Part shown: in pieces, positions 24,570-33,561 of the stretch
Layout: each line of letters begins with the position of its first letter
Numbering within the stretch: the stretch's first letter is position 1
Source: Alphaproteobacteria bacterium
GTDB taxonomy: Bacteria > Pseudomonadota > Alphaproteobacteria > Thalassobaculales > Thalassobaculaceae
Direction of reading: 5' to 3'
Length of the DNA stretch: 64,000 bases
NCBI GenBank assembly: GCA_024742605.1
Contig: JANSYC010000008.1
Location: 24,636-88,635 of the forward strand
The notes under the pieces: model-generated
Told to the model about the DNA's origin: nothing
Databases searched by the model: none
Seen by the model: only the letters and a program-made list of their open reading frames with translations
Made by a program: the position numbers and the translations under genes

Positions 24570-25559
24570 ATGCTTGCAGTACGGATGGCGGCGTTCGGAG
24601 CGCCCGCGACGGCAACCCTCGAGGATCTGCCGACGCCGGAACCCGGCAAGGGCGAGGTTCGGGTGGCGATGCGGGCTGCGGGGGTGAACTATCCCGACCT
24701 GCTGGTGATGACCGGCGCCTATCAGCACAAGCCCCCGCTGCCCTTCACCCCCGGCAAGGAACTGGCGGGCGTGGTCGACGCGGTCGGCGCCGGCGTGCGC
24801 GGGCTGGAGGTCGGCGATCGGGTGATGGTCCAGGTGGAATACGGCGCCTTCGCCGAGCAGGTGATCGCGACCGAAGCCCAGTGCTTCCGAATTCCCGACG
24901 GCATGAGTTTCGTGGACGCCGCAGCCATGGGGCTGGTCTATCAGACCGGCTGGTTCGCCCTGTTCGACCGGGCGCGGATGGCGCCGGGAGACGTGGTTCT
25001 GGTCCTTGGGGCCACCGGCGGGGTCGGTCTCGCCACCATCCAGATCGCCAAGGCGATGGGTGCGGGAACCGTTCTGGCCGGTGTCAGTACGATGTCGAAG
25101 GCGCAGGCGGCTTTGGACGCCGGGGCGGACCATGTGATCGACCTGTCGGTCGAGAACCTGCGCGACGGCCTGCGGGAGCAGGTGATGGCCGTGACCGACG
25201 GGCACGGCGCCGATGTCTGCATCGATCCGCTTGGTGGCGATCCGTTCGACGCGGCCATGCGGGCCCTGGCGTGGTGCGGCCGGATGGTGGTGGTCGGGTT
25301 CGCGGCTGGGCGGATTCCAGTGGTCAAGGCGAACTATCTTCTGGTCAAGAACATCGAGGTCTCTGGCCTGCAATGGTCGGATTATCGGGACCGGACGCCG
25401 GACCGGATGCGCGAGGCCCAGGCCGATATTTTCCGGCTCCACGCCGAGGGCAAGCTGTCCCCGCATGTGATGGAGCGATTCTCCCTTGATCGGGTCGCCG
25501 ATGCGATGGCCGTGATCGAGGAGCGCCGGGTCACCGGGAAGGTCGTGCTAGAGCGCTAG
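24570..25559 (+). CDS. NADPH:quinone oxidoreductase-like MDR protein
   Basis: A 329-residue zinc-free medium-chain dehydrogenase/reductase. It has the GroES-like N-terminal region (VNYPDLLVMTGAY, PFTPGKELAGVVDAVG) and nucleotide motif VLGATGGVGLATIQIAKAMG. There are no structural or catalytic zinc cysteines. This family reduces quinones or enoyl-CoA-type double bonds with NADPH; as the tenth and last gene of the acyl-CoA operon an enoyl-thioester reductase role is possible. Starts two bases after the racemase-like gene. Confidence 0.88.
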   Translation: MLAVRMAAFGAPATATLEDLPTPEPGKGEVRVAMRAAGVNYPDLLVMTGAYQHKPPLPFTPGKELAGVVDAVGAGVRGLEVGDRVMVQVEYGAFAEQVIATEAQCFRIPDGMSFVDAAAMGLVYQTGWFALFDRARMAPGDVVLVLGATGGVGLATIQIAKAMGAGTVLAGVSTMSKAQAALDAGADHVIDLSVENLRDGLREQVMAVTDGHGADVCIDPLGGDPFDAAMRALAWCGRMVVVGFAAGRIPVVKANYLLVKNIEVSGLQWSDYRDRTPDRMREAQADIFRLHAEGKLSPHVMERFSLDRVADAMAVIEERRVTGKVVLER

Positions 25560-25636
25560 GCGGTCCTGGAATCCCATGGGTCGCAGGGCTAGGCTGTTGG
25601 CTATTGACCCCGCACCTCATGCCGGAGCGCCTGCCG

Positions 25637-27325
25637 ATGGAACCGACCGGTCCCGCCGATCTGATCGTCACCAATGGGAAGATCGCGACCCTTGATGCGA
25701 GCGACCGCGTCGCCCAGGCCCTCGCCATCAAGGGCGACAGATTCCAGGCCGTTGGCCGGGCTGAAGAAATCGAACGCCTCGCCGGGCCGGAGACCCGCCG
25801 GATCGATGCGGGCGGGAAGCTGGTGGTCCCCGGGCTGATCGACGGCCACGCCCATCTGGACCGGGAGGGTCTGAAGGAGATCCTGCCATCCCTGTCCGGC
25901 TGCCGCTCCATCGCCGACGTGCTGGACCGCATCCGGGAGATCGCAGCGCGGACGCCGAAGGGGGAATGGATCGTCACCATGCCGATCGGTGAGCCGCCAT
26001 TCTACCAGGGCGTTCCCGAGAACCTGGCGGAGGCCAGGTTTCCGACCCGCCAGGAGCTCGACACCGCCGCCCCCGACCACCCGGTCTACATCCGGCCCAT
26101 CTGGGGGCACTGGCGCAACACCCTGCCGCTGGTGTCGGTCGCGAACACGCTGGCTCTGGAGCGGGCCGGGATCACCCGGGACACCATGCCGCCCGCACCG
26201 TCGGTCGAGATCGGCAAGGACCCTCTGACCGGCGAGCCGAACGGGAGTCTCCGGGAGTTCATCTACAAGCCCCTGGTCGAAAAGACCCTGATGCGCGGCA
26301 TTCCCAGATTCACCCTGGACGACCGGATCGCCGGGCTGAAGCGGTCCATGGAGGTCTACAACAGCCTCGGCACCACGAGCGTGTTCGAGGGGCATGGCGT
26401 GGCCGGAGAGGTGTTCGCGGCCTATCAGCACCTGCGGGAGGAGGGACCGCTTCCGGTCCGTTCGCAGCTGATGTTCTCCCCGGCCTGGCTTGGTGTGGAC
26501 GCCGAAGCCGTGCGCGATCTGCTGGTCGACTGGGGGCGCTGGCTGGCACGTCGGGGCCTCGGGGATGCGTATCTCCGCATGGCCGGGATCTATACCGAGT
26601 CCGACTATTCCGAGGAGAACCGGTTGCGGGCCCTGTGCGGCCCCTATACGGGCTGGGCCGGCTTCAATTTCGACAGCGCGCTGCCGGAAGATGTCATGAT
26701 CGAGATGATGGTCGAGGCGGCCCGGAATGGAATTCGTGTCGGGTCCTTCTCGCCCCGGATCCTGGAGCTCTACGAGCAGGTGCATCGGCGTGCGAAGATC
26801 GACGACCAGCGCTGGATCATCGAGCATATCGGCATGTTCACCGCTGACGAGATCAAGCGGGTCCGCGATCTGGGCCTGGTGCTGCAATCCTACTCGACCA
26901 AATGGATCGAGCAGGACGGAGAGGCCCTGCGGGTGCAGCTCGGCGAGGACCGGGTCGGTCAGGTCCTGCCACTGCGGGATCTGGTGGATGCGGGGGTGCA
27001 CGTCTCGCTCGCCACCGACAACGTGCCGCCGAGCCTGTTCGTGCCGATCGGACACGCGGTCTCGCGTCTGACCGAGCAGGGCCGGGTCCTGGGGCCGGAT
27101 CAGAAACTCTCGCGCATGGAGGCATTGGCCGCCGCGAGCCGCGAGGGAGCCTGGCTGAGTTTCGAGGAAGACGAGAAGGGCACCATCGAGCCTGGGAAGC
27201 TGGCCGATCTTGCCGTCCTGTCGGAGGACCTGCTGGAGGCCGACGAGGCGCGGATACCCGGCATCGTCTCGGATCTGACCGTCACCGGCGGCCGGGTGGT
27301 GTTCGACCGGGACGCGGTCGGGTAG
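25637..27325 (+). CDS. Amidohydrolase family 3 (YtcJ-like) protein
   Basis: About 562 residues. The N-terminal beta-sandwich part begins DLIVTNGKIATLD; the metal motif HxH is in GLIDGHAHLD, with a later Asp in ATDNVPPS and a C-terminal GKLADLAVLSEDLL typical of the family. Such enzymes hydrolyse amides or cyclic amides with bound metal; YtcJ members are largely unassigned. Three in-frame starts exist (TTG 25604, ATG 25619, ATG 25637); I prefer 25637 because GGAG stands nine bases ahead and homology begins soon after. It lies 77 bp behind the acyl-CoA operon and may or may not belong to it. Confidence 0.85.
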   Translation: MEPTGPADLIVTNGKIATLDASDRVAQALAIKGDRFQAVGRAEEIERLAGPETRRIDAGGKLVVPGLIDGHAHLDREGLKEILPSLSGCRSIADVLDRIREIAARTPKGEWIVTMPIGEPPFYQGVPENLAEARFPTRQELDTAAPDHPVYIRPIWGHWRNTLPLVSVANTLALERAGITRDTMPPAPSVEIGKDPLTGEPNGSLREFIYKPLVEKTLMRGIPRFTLDDRIAGLKRSMEVYNSLGTTSVFEGHGVAGEVFAAYQHLREEGPLPVRSQLMFSPAWLGVDAEAVRDLLVDWGRWLARRGLGDAYLRMAGIYTESDYSEENRLRALCGPYTGWAGFNFDSALPEDVMIEMMVEAARNGIRVGSFSPRILELYEQVHRRAKIDDQRWIIEHIGMFTADEIKRVRDLGLVLQSYSTKWIEQDGEALRVQLGEDRVGQVLPLRDLVDAGVHVSLATDNVPPSLFVPIGHAVSRLTEQGRVLGPDQKLSRMEALAAASREGAWLSFEEDEKGTIEPGKLADLAVLSEDLLEADEARIPGIVSDLTVTGGRVVFDRDAVG

Positions 27326-27328
27326 CGG

Positions 27329-28822
27329 TCAGGTCGTCAGCGTCCGGCGCACGGCGTCGCGCCAGCCCGCCAGCTTGGCGTCGCGCGCCGCCGTCGGCAT
27401 GGTGGGTTCGAACCGGCGGTCGAGCCGCCACTGTCTGGCGAATCCCTCCTGATCCGGCCAGACCCCGGCCTTCGAACCGGCCAGCCACGCGGCCCCGAGC
27501 GCCGTGGTCTCCAGCACCACCGGGCGGTCGGCGGGGGCGGCCAGAATGTCGGTCAGACGCTGCATCATCCAGTCATTGGCGACCATGCCGCCATCGACCC
27601 GCAGGACCATGTTCGCCTCGCCGATTCCGGTGCTGTCGGCGCGCATGGCGTCGACCAGATCGGCGGTCTGATAGCAGACCGATTCCAGGGCCGCCTTGGC
27701 GAGTTCCTTCGGCCCGGTGCCGCGGGTCAGGCCGAACAGGGCGCCGCGCGCATTCGGGTCCCAGTGCGGCGCGCCCAGGCCGGTGAAGGCGGGAACCAGA
27801 TAGACGTCCTGTTCGGGATCGGCGTCGTCGGCCATGCGGGCGGTCTGATCGGCCCGCTCGACCACGCCCAGCCCGTCACGCAGCCACTGGACGGCGGCGC
27901 CGGCCACGAAGATCGCCCCCTCCAGCGCATAGGTCGGCTTGCCCTCCAACCGGTAGGCGATGGTGGTCAGCAGCCGGTGCTTCGAGTGCACCCGGACGTC
28001 GCCGGTGTTGAGCAACGCGAAACAGCCGGTGCCGTAGGTCGATTTCACCATGCCCGGAGAGAAGCAGGCCTGCCCCAGGGTCGCCGCCTGCTGATCGCCC
28101 GCCACGCCCAGGATGCGCACCTCTGCGCCGAACAGCGCCCGGTCGGTGACCCCGAACTCGGCGGCGCTGTCCAGCACCTCCGGCAGCATGGCGCGCGGAA
28201 TCCGCAGCATCTTCAGGATATCGTCGTCCCAGTCGTTCTTCTGGATATCGAAGAGCAGGGTGCGGCTGGCATTGGTGGCATCGGTCACGTGGCGCGTGCC
28301 GCCGGTCAGGTGCCAGATCAGGAAGCTGTCCACGGTGCCGAAAGCCAACTCCCCGGCATCGGCGCGGGCGCGGGCGCCGGGGACGGTGTCGAGAATCCAG
28401 GCGAGCTTGGTACCGGAAAAGTAGGGGTCGAGCAGCAGGCCGGTGCGCTCGGAGACCATCGCCTCGTTGCCCTCGGCCTTCAGCCCGGCACAGAACTCCG
28501 CCGTCCGCCGGTCCTGCCAGACGATGGCCCGGTGGATCGCCTCGCCGGTCTTGCGGTCCCAGACCACGGTGGTTTCGCGCTGGTTCGTGATGCCGATCCC
28601 GGCCAGGTCGGCGGCGTTCAGTCCGGAATCCGCCAGCGCCAGCCGCACGGTGTCGACGGTGGTCCGCCACAGATCCTCGGCGTCATGTTCGACCCAGCCG
28701 GATTTGGGGAAATGCTGCGGGAACTCCTGCTGGCCGGTGCCGCGCACCGAAAACCGGTCGTCGAACACGATGGCCCGTGTGGATGTGGTTCCCTGATCGA
28801 TCGCCAGGACATAGCCGCTCAT
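27329..28822 (-). CDS. glpK: Glycerol kinase
   Basis: A 497-residue FGGY kinase. Diagnostic segments are [53 protein letters not shown] and [14 protein letters not shown]. It phosphorylates glycerol to sn-glycerol 3-phosphate in the cytoplasm. It lies 84 bp downstream of glpD on the same strand, so the pair provides glycerol to dihydroxyacetone-phosphate conversion. The glycerol facilitator gene is not in the window. Confidence 0.97.
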   Translation of the reverse strand: MSGYVLAIDQGTTSTRAIVFDDRFSVRGTGQQEFPQHFPKSGWVEHDAEDLWRTTVDTVRLALADSGLNAADLAGIGITNQRETTVVWDRKTGEAIHRAIVWQDRRTAEFCAGLKAEGNEAMVSERTGLLLDPYFSGTKLAWILDTVPGARARADAGELAFGTVDSFLIWHLTGGTRHVTDATNASRTLLFDIQKNDWDDDILKMLRIPRAMLPEVLDSAAEFGVTDRALFGAEVRILGVAGDQQAATLGQACFSPGMVKSTYGTGCFALLNTGDVRVHSKHRLLTTIAYRLEGKPTYALEGAIFVAGAAVQWLRDGLGVVERADQTARMADDADPEQDVYLVPAFTGLGAPHWDPNARGALFGLTRGTGPKELAKAALESVCYQTADLVDAMRADSTGIGEANMVLRVDGGMVANDWMMQRLTDILAAPADRPVVLETTALGAAWLAGSKAGVWPDQEGFARQWRLDRRFEPTMPTAARDAKLAGWRDAVRRTLTT

Positions 28823-28906
28823 GCGTTTCCCCTTCAGTGTCCGTCTTGTCTTCTTTGATCGCCCCGGCTTGCCGCGGGGTTCGAAATCGTACTCTATTCC
28901 AGCCGG

Positions 28907-30484
28907 TTATTCAGCGGCAGCGGCCCGGGTACCGATCTCCCTGTCCATGAACGCCGACAGCTTCTCCACCTGAGGCTTGCTGAGGCGTAGGCCGAGTTTG
29001 GTCCGCCGCCACAGCATGTCCTCGGCCGTCCGGGCCCATTCGTGAGCCATGCCGTAGCGCACTTCCGCTTCGGTCAGGTCGTGACCGAACAGCTCCCCGA
29101 GATCGGCCATCGACTTGGCGTCGCCCAGGATCCCCCGCGCCTTGGTCCCGTAGAGTCGGGTCAGCCTGCGGGCGTGCGCCTCGCTCAGGAATGGATAATC
29201 CGCGGCGAGTTGCCGGGCGTGGTCACCGTGCCCGGTCACTGGAAAATCACCGCCGGGCAACGGCGCGGAGGCCGTCCAGGCCGCGCCCTTTCGGCCGAGA
29301 TTGGCTTCGATCTTCTCCAGCATCGAGCCCGCGAGCCGCCGGAAGGTGGTGATCTTGCCGCCGAAGATATTGATCAGCGGCGGGCCGTCGGTTTCCTGCT
29401 CCCGCAAGACATAGTCTCGGGTCGCCTCCTGGGCCTTGCCGGCACCGTCGTCGAACAGGGGCCGCACGCCGGAATAGGTCCAGACCACGTCATCGGGTGT
29501 GATCGGTTCGGCGAAGTACTCGCTCGCCGCCGCGCAGAGATAACGGATTTCCTCGTCCGTGATCTTCGCCTTACTCGGATCGGCGGACCGGTCGCCGCCC
29601 TCGTAATCCTTATCGGTGGTGCCGACCAGGGTCAGGTCTTCCTCATAGGGAATCGCGAAGATGATCCGGCCGTCGGAATTCTGGAAAATATAGCTGCGAT
29701 CGTGGTCGAACAGGCGCTTCACCACGATGTGACTGCCCTGGACCAGACGCACATTTCGCGCGTCATTCTTTCCTGCGGCGCCGTTCAGCACCCGGTCGAC
29801 CCATGGGCCGGCGGCGTTCACAACCAGCCTTGCCGTGCGCGTCAGGATGTCTCCGGTGCGGGTGTCGCGCAGGGTGATCCGCCAGAGCTCACCATCACGA
29901 CGCAGTCCGGTCACCTGGGTGCGGGTCAGGATCTCCGCCCCCCGATCCGCTGCATCTCGGGCGTTCAGGATCACCATGCGCACGTCGTCGACCGTGCAGT
30001 CGGAGTACTCGAACCCTCTTGTGAACAGCGGCTTCAGTGGTTTGCCCGCCTCGTCGGTGACCATGTTCAGCGTGCGGGTCGGCGGCAGCAGCTTCCGGCC
30101 CCCCAGATTGTCGTACAGGAACAGACCCAGCCGCAGCAGCCAGGCCGGACGCAGGCCCTTGTGATGCGGCAGGATGAACCGCATCGGCCGGATGATGTGC
30201 GGCGCGTTCTTCCACAACACCTCCCGCTCCATCAGGGATTCCCGGACCAGTCGGAACTCGTAGTGTTCCAGGTAGCGCAGCCCGCCGTGGATCAGTTTGG
30301 TCGACCAGGACGAGGTGCCGCTGCCCAGATCGTTCATTTCGGCCAGAGACACGGAATACCCTCGGCCGGCCGCGTCGCGGGCGATGCCGCAGCCGTTGAT
30401 GCCACCGCCGACAACGAAGATGTCGAGCGGCGTGTCGGATGACGCGGAGGAAGGAGATGGAACGGTCGTTGACTGCGGCTGCAT
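28907..30484 (-). CDS. glpD: Glycerol-3-phosphate dehydrogenase
   Basis: A FAD-dependent dehydrogenase of 525 residues from ATG 30484. The FAD motif is IFVVGGGINGCGIARDAAGRG, followed by GSGTSSWSTKLIHGGLRYLE, VRLVQGSHIVV and GGKITTFRRLA, all typical of GlpD. It oxidises glycerol 3-phosphate at the inner membrane and reduces quinone. The frame stays open about 54 codons upstream, but homology begins after the MQPQ start, which has GGCGG ahead of it, so I use that. The 224-bp gap upstream (30485-30708) should hold the promoter; I see no clear operator there. Confidence 0.96.
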   Translation of the reverse strand: MQPQSTTVPSPSSASSDTPLDIFVVGGGINGCGIARDAAGRGYSVSLAEMNDLGSGTSSWSTKLIHGGLRYLEHYEFRLVRESLMEREVLWKNAPHIIRPMRFILPHHKGLRPAWLLRLGLFLYDNLGGRKLLPPTRTLNMVTDEAGKPLKPLFTRGFEYSDCTVDDVRMVILNARDAADRGAEILTRTQVTGLRRDGELWRITLRDTRTGDILTRTARLVVNAAGPWVDRVLNGAAGKNDARNVRLVQGSHIVVKRLFDHDRSYIFQNSDGRIIFAIPYEEDLTLVGTTDKDYEGGDRSADPSKAKITDEEIRYLCAAASEYFAEPITPDDVVWTYSGVRPLFDDGAGKAQEATRDYVLREQETDGPPLINIFGGKITTFRRLAGSMLEKIEANLGRKGAAWTASAPLPGGDFPVTGHGDHARQLAADYPFLSEAHARRLTRLYGTKARGILGDAKSMADLGELFGHDLTEAEVRYGMAHEWARTAEDMLWRRTKLGLRLSKPQVEKLSAFMDREIGTRAAAAE

Positions 30485-30708
30485 GGTCCGCCTTTCGATC
30501 GTTGGTCCGTTGCGCGCGCCGAAAGGACAAATCGAACCGAATCTCGGAGAAAGACTCAGGTAAACGCAAAGAATTGCTCCGGCGATGGAAGCCGGACAGC
30601 ACGCGATGTCAGGGTAACAAGATGTGGCGCTCAGGTGAAATCGCAACCGCTGCGGTGCAACATTATGGGGCGTCCTGGGCCGGGGAGGCAGGCCGGCGGA
30701 GCCGGTGC

Positions 30709-31449
30709 CTAGCCCTTTGGAAGGGCGCTGCCGTCCAGCACAACCATGACTTCCCCTCGCGGCGGCTCCGCGAAATGATCGATCAACTCGGAGAGCGGCC
30801 CGCGGGCGGTCTGTTCGTACATTTTGGTGATCTCGAGCGAGACCGAGGCGGCGATATCTCCATAGACATCGTGTGCATCCCGTAGAAGCTCGGGTAGGCG
30901 GTGGGGGGCTTCCATCAGCACCATGGTGCAGCGGTGGTGAGCGGCGGCGAGCAGCCAGTTTTTCCGCTGTCCGGGCTTGCGCGGCGCAAACCCAAGAAAG
31001 ACGAATTTGTCCGGCGGCAGGTTCGACAGCACCAGGGCGCTGAGGACGGCGGACGGCCCGGGGATGACCGTGACCTCGTAGCCCGCGTCCAGGACCGCCT
31101 TGATCACCCGGTAGCCGGGATCGTTGACCACCGGCATGCCCGCGTCCGAGCAGAGCGCCACGCTCTGTCCCCGCTGCAGCAGCCCGACGATGCCGCCGGC
31201 ACTGGCCCGCTCGTTGTGGTCATGGCAGGCGATCAGGCGTTTTCCGGCGATCCCGAAATGGGTCAGCAGGCCGCGGGTCTTGCGGGTGTCCTCGCAGGCG
31301 ATGGTGTCCACTTCCCCCAGGATCCGCAGGGCCCGGGCGGTGATGTCCTCCAGATTTCCGATCGGCGTGGCGACGAGATACAGCGTCGGGATCCCGTCCG
31401 ATCCGGCAGACGGCTCGATGCGTTTGGGCGCGCTGTCCTGATCCGTCAT
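30709..31449 (-). CDS. rsmI: RsmI-like 16S rRNA (cytidine-2'-O)-methyltransferase, short form
   Basis: A 246-residue protein of the tetrapyrrole/RsmI methylase fold. YLVATPIGNLEDITARAL, DTIACEDTRKTRGLL, CHDHNE, SDAGMPVVNDPGYRV and TVIPGPSAVLSAL match RsmI, which methylates C1402 of 16S rRNA. It stops soon after PRGEVMVVLDG and so lacks the C-terminal helical domain of ~285-residue RsmI; SDAGMPVVNDPGY also deviates from the usual SDAGTP(L/G)ISDPG. The usual yraN neighbour is absent. It starts four bases after the sulfotransferase gene. It may be a second, divergent copy. Confidence 0.8.
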   Translation of the reverse strand: MTDQDSAPKRIEPSAGSDGIPTLYLVATPIGNLEDITARALRILGEVDTIACEDTRKTRGLLTHFGIAGKRLIACHDHNERASAGGIVGLLQRGQSVALCSDAGMPVVNDPGYRVIKAVLDAGYEVTVIPGPSAVLSALVLSNLPPDKFVFLGFAPRKPGQRKNWLLAAAHHRCTMVLMEAPHRLPELLRDAHDVYGDIAASVSLEITKMYEQTARGPLSELIDHFAEPPRGEVMVVLDGSALPKG

Positions 31450-31453
31450 GGCT

Positions 31454-32272
31454 CTAGGCCCCCTCGCTTTGGGCGACCGGCCAGCCGGCCTGGGCGCAGA
31501 ATGCCAACTGCTCGTCCGAGAAGATCGACAGATCCCGGCCGCGCCATCGGCCGATGGTACCGGGCCGGATCACCTCCGACACGGCGGCCCGGATCCGCTC
31601 GGTCGGAATCTTCAGGCCCAGGACGTCCGCGATTTCGGTGAGTTCGCGTTCGGGAGCCTCCGTGAACTGTTCGAAGTTCAGCGGATGAATGCGGCCGGGA
31701 TAACGCTTCAGCAGGTCGTCGAGGCGCCGCTGGGTGCGGATCCAGTATTCGAGTTGGGCGGCTTCCGGTGCCGAAAAATCGGCTGGATCCAGATCGAACA
31801 TCCAGGACCAGTTGCCGAGTTGGCCTTTGTTGTCGCTGAACGCCATGTCCAGCGGATGGCGGGTCACGTAGACAAAGATTGCATGCGGCCATTTTTGCAG
31901 GATGTTTTCCGCAAAAATATGGCAGTTCGGCTCCTTGGTCATCCACCCGATCGCATTCGGGTGCCCGGCCAGACCTTCGGGTTGCCGGGTGCGGAACGGG
32001 ATCAGCTCGGGGGCCGCAACCAGGATCGAGGGCGCCACGCCGTTCCGCATCACGGTCTCGAACAGCGTCAGACGCGCGGCGATCTCGGCCTCCGATGCGC
32101 CCTGTCGGACCCAGTCCGGATGTTTGAACTGTGCCGTGAAGATCAGATTGTCGTTGGCCCCGTTCAGGCAATCGCCGGGATAGTATCCGAGGCCGGCCAC
32201 GGCCCCGGCAACCGCCCGGGTGCCGGAGCCGCCGAGACCGCCGATGAAGAGAATGGGGGCTTGGTTCTGCAC
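31454..32272 (-). CDS. Sulfotransferase family protein
   Basis: About 272 residues. The 5'-phosphosulfate loop is ILFIGGLGGSGTRAV near the N terminus and the 3'-phosphate region is FVYVTRHPLDMAFSDN, both diagnostic of PAPS-dependent sulfotransferases. The acceptor (glycan, lipid or small molecule) is unknown. Start choice: GTG 32272 puts the PAPS loop at the N terminus as usual; GTG 32362 would add 30 residues that look noncoding. It precedes the RsmI-like gene with a four-base gap, probably cotranscribed, and is divergent from the FAH-family gene. Confidence 0.75.
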   Translation of the reverse strand: MQNQAPILFIGGLGGSGTRAVAGAVAGLGYYPGDCLNGANDNLIFTAQFKHPDWVRQGASEAEIAARLTLFETVMRNGVAPSILVAAPELIPFRTRQPEGLAGHPNAIGWMTKEPNCHIFAENILQKWPHAIFVYVTRHPLDMAFSDNKGQLGNWSWMFDLDPADFSAPEAAQLEYWIRTQRRLDDLLKRYPGRIHPLNFEQFTEAPERELTEIADVLGLKIPTERIRAAVSEVIRPGTIGRWRGRDLSIFSDEQLAFCAQAGWPVAQSEGA

Positions 32273-32464
32273 GTCGCCCGGATAGCCCAGCCCGCCGGGT
32301 GCGTCAATGTGATCGCGCGTGGGCGGCCGGTCTTGGCTGTTCCAGCGGGGCGGGCTTCGCACAGATCCTATGGCGGATCAGGATCTTTCCGATCCATGGG
32401 CGCGCGCCTATGATCCTCCTCCATTCAAGGCTGACGAAGCCGATATCCGGACAGGGGAAACGTC

Positions 32465-33415
32465 GTGAAATTCATGTATTTCGATCATTCGAGCGCCGGT
32501 GACTGGCGGCTGGGCGTGCTGAAGGGAACCGAACAGGTGGTGGATATCACCGGCGCGGTCTCGGACCTGCCGCATCTGGACACGCGGGGGCTGATCGCCG
32601 CCGTGATCGCGCATTACGACACCGTCAAGCCGCAGATCGAGGCGGCCGTGGCCTCGGGACCCGGCATCGCCCTCGGCGATGTGCGGGTGCGCCCGCCGGT
32701 GCCGCTGCCCCGCCAGATCGACTGCATGGCGACCAACTACATGGAGGACGGCACACTGAAGGAGCCGCCCCTGATCAATGCGTTCCATAAGTCCGCCAGC
32801 GCCGTCATCGGAACCCAGGACACCATGGTGCTTCCGGATGTGCCGGCCGGTGTGTTCGAGGGCGAGGCGGAGATGGCGATCGTGATCGGCAAGCACGCCA
32901 GCCATGTGCCCGCCGCCGAGGCCATGGATTACGTCTTCGGCTATATGAACTTCATCGACGGCTCGGCCCGGGATCTGCCGCCGGCGGGGAACACCTTCTT
33001 CCAGGTGAAATCCCGCGACACCTTCGCGCCGATCGGCCCCTACCTGGTGACCGCCGACGAGATTGCCGATCCCCACAATCTGCAGGTGCGGCTGACCGTG
33101 AACGGCACCGTGATGCAGAACTTCAACACCTCCGACATGGCCCACAAGATCCCGCGCTGCATCGAATGGCTCAGCTCGATCCACGCTCTGGAGCCCGGCG
33201 ACATCGTCGCCACCGGTACCAACCACCGCGGGCTGAACCCGTTCATGGACGGCGATGTGATCGAGCACAGTGTCGAGGGTCTGGGCACCCTGGTGGCCAA
33301 GATCTCCGACCCGCTGAAGCGGGGCTGGGATCGGATCACCCGGCTTCAGCACAGGGAAAGCGGCAAGCCGGGCCCCTACACACCGCAGTTGACTGGGAAA
33401 TACGCGAAGAGCTGA
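32465..33415 (+). CDS. Fumarylacetoacetate hydrolase family protein
   Basis: A 316-residue FAH-fold protein. The metal-binding acidic triad is visible in VFEGEAEMAIVIGK and later FIDGSARDLP, with GTNHRGLNPFMDGDVIEHSVEGLG at the end. Family members hydrolyse C-C bonds of acylpyruvates or decarboxylate or isomerise aromatic breakdown products. The start is GTG 32465 with AGGGGAAA ahead; an ATG three codons later is possible. It is separated from recQ by 146 bp. Confidence 0.88.
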   Translation: MKFMYFDHSSAGDWRLGVLKGTEQVVDITGAVSDLPHLDTRGLIAAVIAHYDTVKPQIEAAVASGPGIALGDVRVRPPVPLPRQIDCMATNYMEDGTLKEPPLINAFHKSASAVIGTQDTMVLPDVPAGVFEGEAEMAIVIGKHASHVPAAEAMDYVFGYMNFIDGSARDLPPAGNTFFQVKSRDTFAPIGPYLVTADEIADPHNLQVRLTVNGTVMQNFNTSDMAHKIPRCIEWLSSIHALEPGDIVATGTNHRGLNPFMDGDVIEHSVEGLGTLVAKISDPLKRGWDRITRLQHRESGKPGPYTPQLTGKYAKS

Positions 33416-33561
33416 GCCCCTCGGCGATTCGGACCCTGCTGTGCGCGGTCGGCTCCGGCCGCGCGCCCGGATTTCCGGGCCGGGCCGATGGGGCATCGGC
33501 TTGAGCGCGGGCGGGTGATAGCGTGGTCCTCTCGCTTCACCGACCCGGAAACGCCCCGCAT

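Noticed and set aside
30485..30708. GlpR operator or small gene in the glpD upstream gap
   Set aside because: No convincing repeat or ORF with a ribosome site; only promoter function can be presumed.
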